This document shows positions 13,341 to 14,571 of a stretch of DNA of 14,571 nt, piece by piece. Position numbers and translations under genes: made by a program. The DNA is from an uncultured Flavobacteriales bacterium. GTDB taxonomy: Bacteria > Bacteroidota > Bacteroidia > Flavobacteriales_D > Sanyastnellaceae. Each line of letters opens with the position of its first letter. Positions within the stretch are counted from its first letter, which is position 1. A model generated the notes under the pieces. That model did not search any database, had not been told where the DNA came from, and saw only the letters and a list, made by a program, of their open reading frames with translations. The stretch covers positions 1 to 14,571 of the forward strand of contig CALBSW010000075.1 of NCBI GenBank assembly GCA_937967465.1, written 5' to 3'.

Positions 13341-14537
13341 TTATTCCTCCACCTCCACGAACGCCTGCTCCACGAGGCGGAACTCCACCCTGCGGTTGCG
13401 CGCACGTCCTCCCGCGTCGGCATTGGTGGCTGCCGGTTGCAGGCTGCCGTGGGCCGCGGTCCGCATCCGGTCGGGCGCCACACCTTGGTCCATGAGGTAA
13501 TCGAAGGCCGCCGCAGCCCGGCGTTCGGACAGCGCCGCATTGTAGCCCTCCGGCCCGATGGCGTCGGTGTGGCCATGGACTTCCAGGCGCAAAAAGCGAT
13601 TGCGGCGAAGCAGCCGACCCCAACGGTCCAATTTGGCTTGGTCCTCATGCTGAAGAACGGCCTCGTCAAAGTCGAAATGAAGGGTGTCGCGCTCGAGCTC
13701 GGTCACCCGGGTCAGCGGTTCGGGCGGGTCCTGCATCTCCGCTTCAATCTGGCGCACCAAGCAAGCACAGTCCTCCGGCTTGTCCACGGGCACCACTTCG
13801 ACCCCATCGACATAGACATACGCCCAATCCGTGGCATCCTTGGGAGCAGAACTCGACAACGCCAAGCGGGTCTGCCCCTTGGGGTCAAAATTGCCCAGGG
13901 TCAGCCAGCGCTCCCCCCCTTGGGCCTGCACGGCATCCGACAGGTTCACCCATCCGTCCGTGGCCTCCATGAAATGCCCCGCAGGCGCGGACAATTGGGG
14001 CTCCGCATCGAGGATGAAATCACGATACACGCGTGGCCTGTCGGGAGACAGCCAGGCGCCGAACCCGTCGGCGACGATGCCTGCCTTTTCCGCCGCGGTG
14101 TACCAGGCTGAGATGCACACCCATTCACCTGGGGCGAGGTCGCGTTGCAGCTCCGTGGTCAAATACTCCCGGTACCGCCATTTGGAACGGCTGAACAGCA
14201 CGAGTCCACCATAGGCCTTCCCTTCCAATGCTGGGGCATCGCCAAACCGATTCCCGGGCACGCCCGCCATGCCACTGCAGGCGGCAAAGTGATCCGGGGT
14301 CCCTTCGGTGGGCTGCACCCAGTGGTTCAGCGTTCGCAGACGCTGCTGGTTGTAGTCGGTGGGGCAGAATTTGCGGTCTTCAAATCCTCCGTCCCGGACC
14401 AAGGAGGCCGGATCGAGCACGCCCGCAGTCTGGGCACCCGCCCCAAAGGCGAGCCCCAACAGCGCACAGCCCGCGGCCCACCGGAGCCGCCGCAGCGGCT
14501 TATTGAATGCGGAACGTGACGCGGCGGTTCTTGGCAC
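13341..14537 (-). CDS. OmpA family protein with N-terminal beta-sandwich-like module
   Basis: A 398-residue outer-membrane/periplasmic protein. A basic n-region and hydrophobic stretch (20-35) ending GAGA leave Gln36. Residues 45-250 are the module often found before OmpA domains in Bacteroidota (LVRDGGFEDRKFCP, W.QPTEGTPDHF, REYLTTELQRDLAPGEW), probably a jellyroll. Residues 285-390 are a complete OmpA-like peptidoglycan-binding domain: LHFDFDEA, the GHTDAIGPEGYNAALSERRA block (322-341), and NRRVEF (381-386). It should tether the outer membrane or a surface complex to peptidoglycan. No in-frame ATG precedes the signal peptide; the GTG at 14537 is the only conventional start found and makes the gene overlap the upstream OmpA gene by 38 nt, so the start is uncertain (a non-standard start after 14500 is possible). 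Confidence 0.87.
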   Translation of the reverse strand: MPRTAASRSAFNKPLRRLRWAAGCALLGLAFGAGAQTAGVLDPASLVRDGGFEDRKFCPTDYNQQRLRTLNHWVQPTEGTPDHFAACSGMAGVPGNRFGDAPALEGKAYGGLVLFSRSKWRYREYLTTELQRDLAPGEWVCISAWYTAAEKAGIVADGFGAWLSPDRPRVYRDFILDAEPQLSAPAGHFMEATDGWVNLSDAVQAQGGERWLTLGNFDPKGQTRLALSSSAPKDATDWAYVYVDGVEVVPVDKPEDCACLVRQIEAEMQDPPEPLTRVTELERDTLHFDFDEAVLQHEDQAKLDRWGRLLRRNRFLRLEVHGHTDAIGPEGYNAALSERRAAAAFDYLMDQGVAPDRMRTAAHGSLQPAATNADAGGRARNRRVEFRLVEQAFVEVEE

Positions 14538-14571
14538 GCGCGAGGTCGGAATCCTTGGTGGACGCCGGGTC
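14500..14571 (-). CDS. partial CDS: C-terminal end of a second OmpA family protein
   Basis: The last 23 codons of a minus-strand gene cut by the window edge, stopping with TAA at 14500-14502. The residues SDLARAKNRRVTFRIQ fit the extreme C-terminus of an OmpA-like domain, where (G/A)RAxNRRVxF is conserved. It lies directly upstream of, and overlaps, the complete OmpA gene in another frame, so the two are very likely one operon of tandem paralogues. Only the tail is visible; full length and N-terminal domain are unknown. Confidence 0.75.
   Translation of the reverse strand, partial: DPASTKDSDLARAKNRRVTFRIQ

Noticed and set aside
12013..13623. Minus-strand open frame of 536 codons opposite the MFS gene
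   Set aside because: Composition is His/Gly/Asp/Glu-rich as in antisense of a membrane protein; no domain, and it also runs into the OmpA gene in another frame.

Overview
The window looks like chromosome from a GC-rich member of the Bacteroidota, probably a Flavobacteriales-like lineage. The grounds are two type IX secretion (T9SS) cargo proteins with different C-terminal sorting domains (type A at 1735-3036, type B/CHU_C at 8104-10707), a Bacteroidota-style TonB-like protein, OmpA proteins with the usual Bacteroidota N-terminal module, TAnnTTTG-like promoter elements, and five signal peptides that would all leave Gln as first mature residue. No rRNA, tRNA, insertion sequence, CRISPR array or phage gene was seen.

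Left part (1-1734): a CPBP-family membrane protease gene on the minus strand lies downstream of the tmRNA gene ssrA (1213-1613, minus), which encodes the tag GNTSYALAA. DNA to the left of ssrA is less GC-rich than the rest, and ssrA is a common integration site, so this may be an island edge. Minus-strand pair (1735-4097): a DUF3089 lipoprotein hydrolase is followed 20 bp later by a T9SS-secreted protein with two tandem copies of one beta-sandwich-like module.

Centre (4174-7649): a secreted Asp/Gly-rich calcium-binding-type protein overlaps a lipoprotein of unknown family with a Lys/Ala-rich tail. Then comes an alanine dehydrogenase/LYS1-type oxidoreductase, whose 3' end overlaps that of a convergent TonB-like gene. 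Next (7728-10707): a very small Cys- and Lys-rich exported protein, a strong intrinsic terminator, and, starting 13 nt after the hairpin, a large surface lectin with seven Ig-like modules and a T9SS type B tail.

Right part (10759-14571): lhgO (L-2-hydroxyglutarate oxidase/dehydrogenase) and a UMF1-family MFS transporter on the plus strand, then two minus-strand OmpA-family genes in tandem, the outer one only as its last 23 codons. Most of the window is envelope or surface biology (secreted adhesin-like proteins, lipoproteins, TonB, OmpA) mixed with housekeeping metabolism. I see no convincing new multi-gene system. The most unusual items are the Cys/Lys-rich peptide, the seven-module lectin behind a terminator, the Asp/Gly-rich protein with its overlapping lipoprotein, and the tmRNA tag and its flank.
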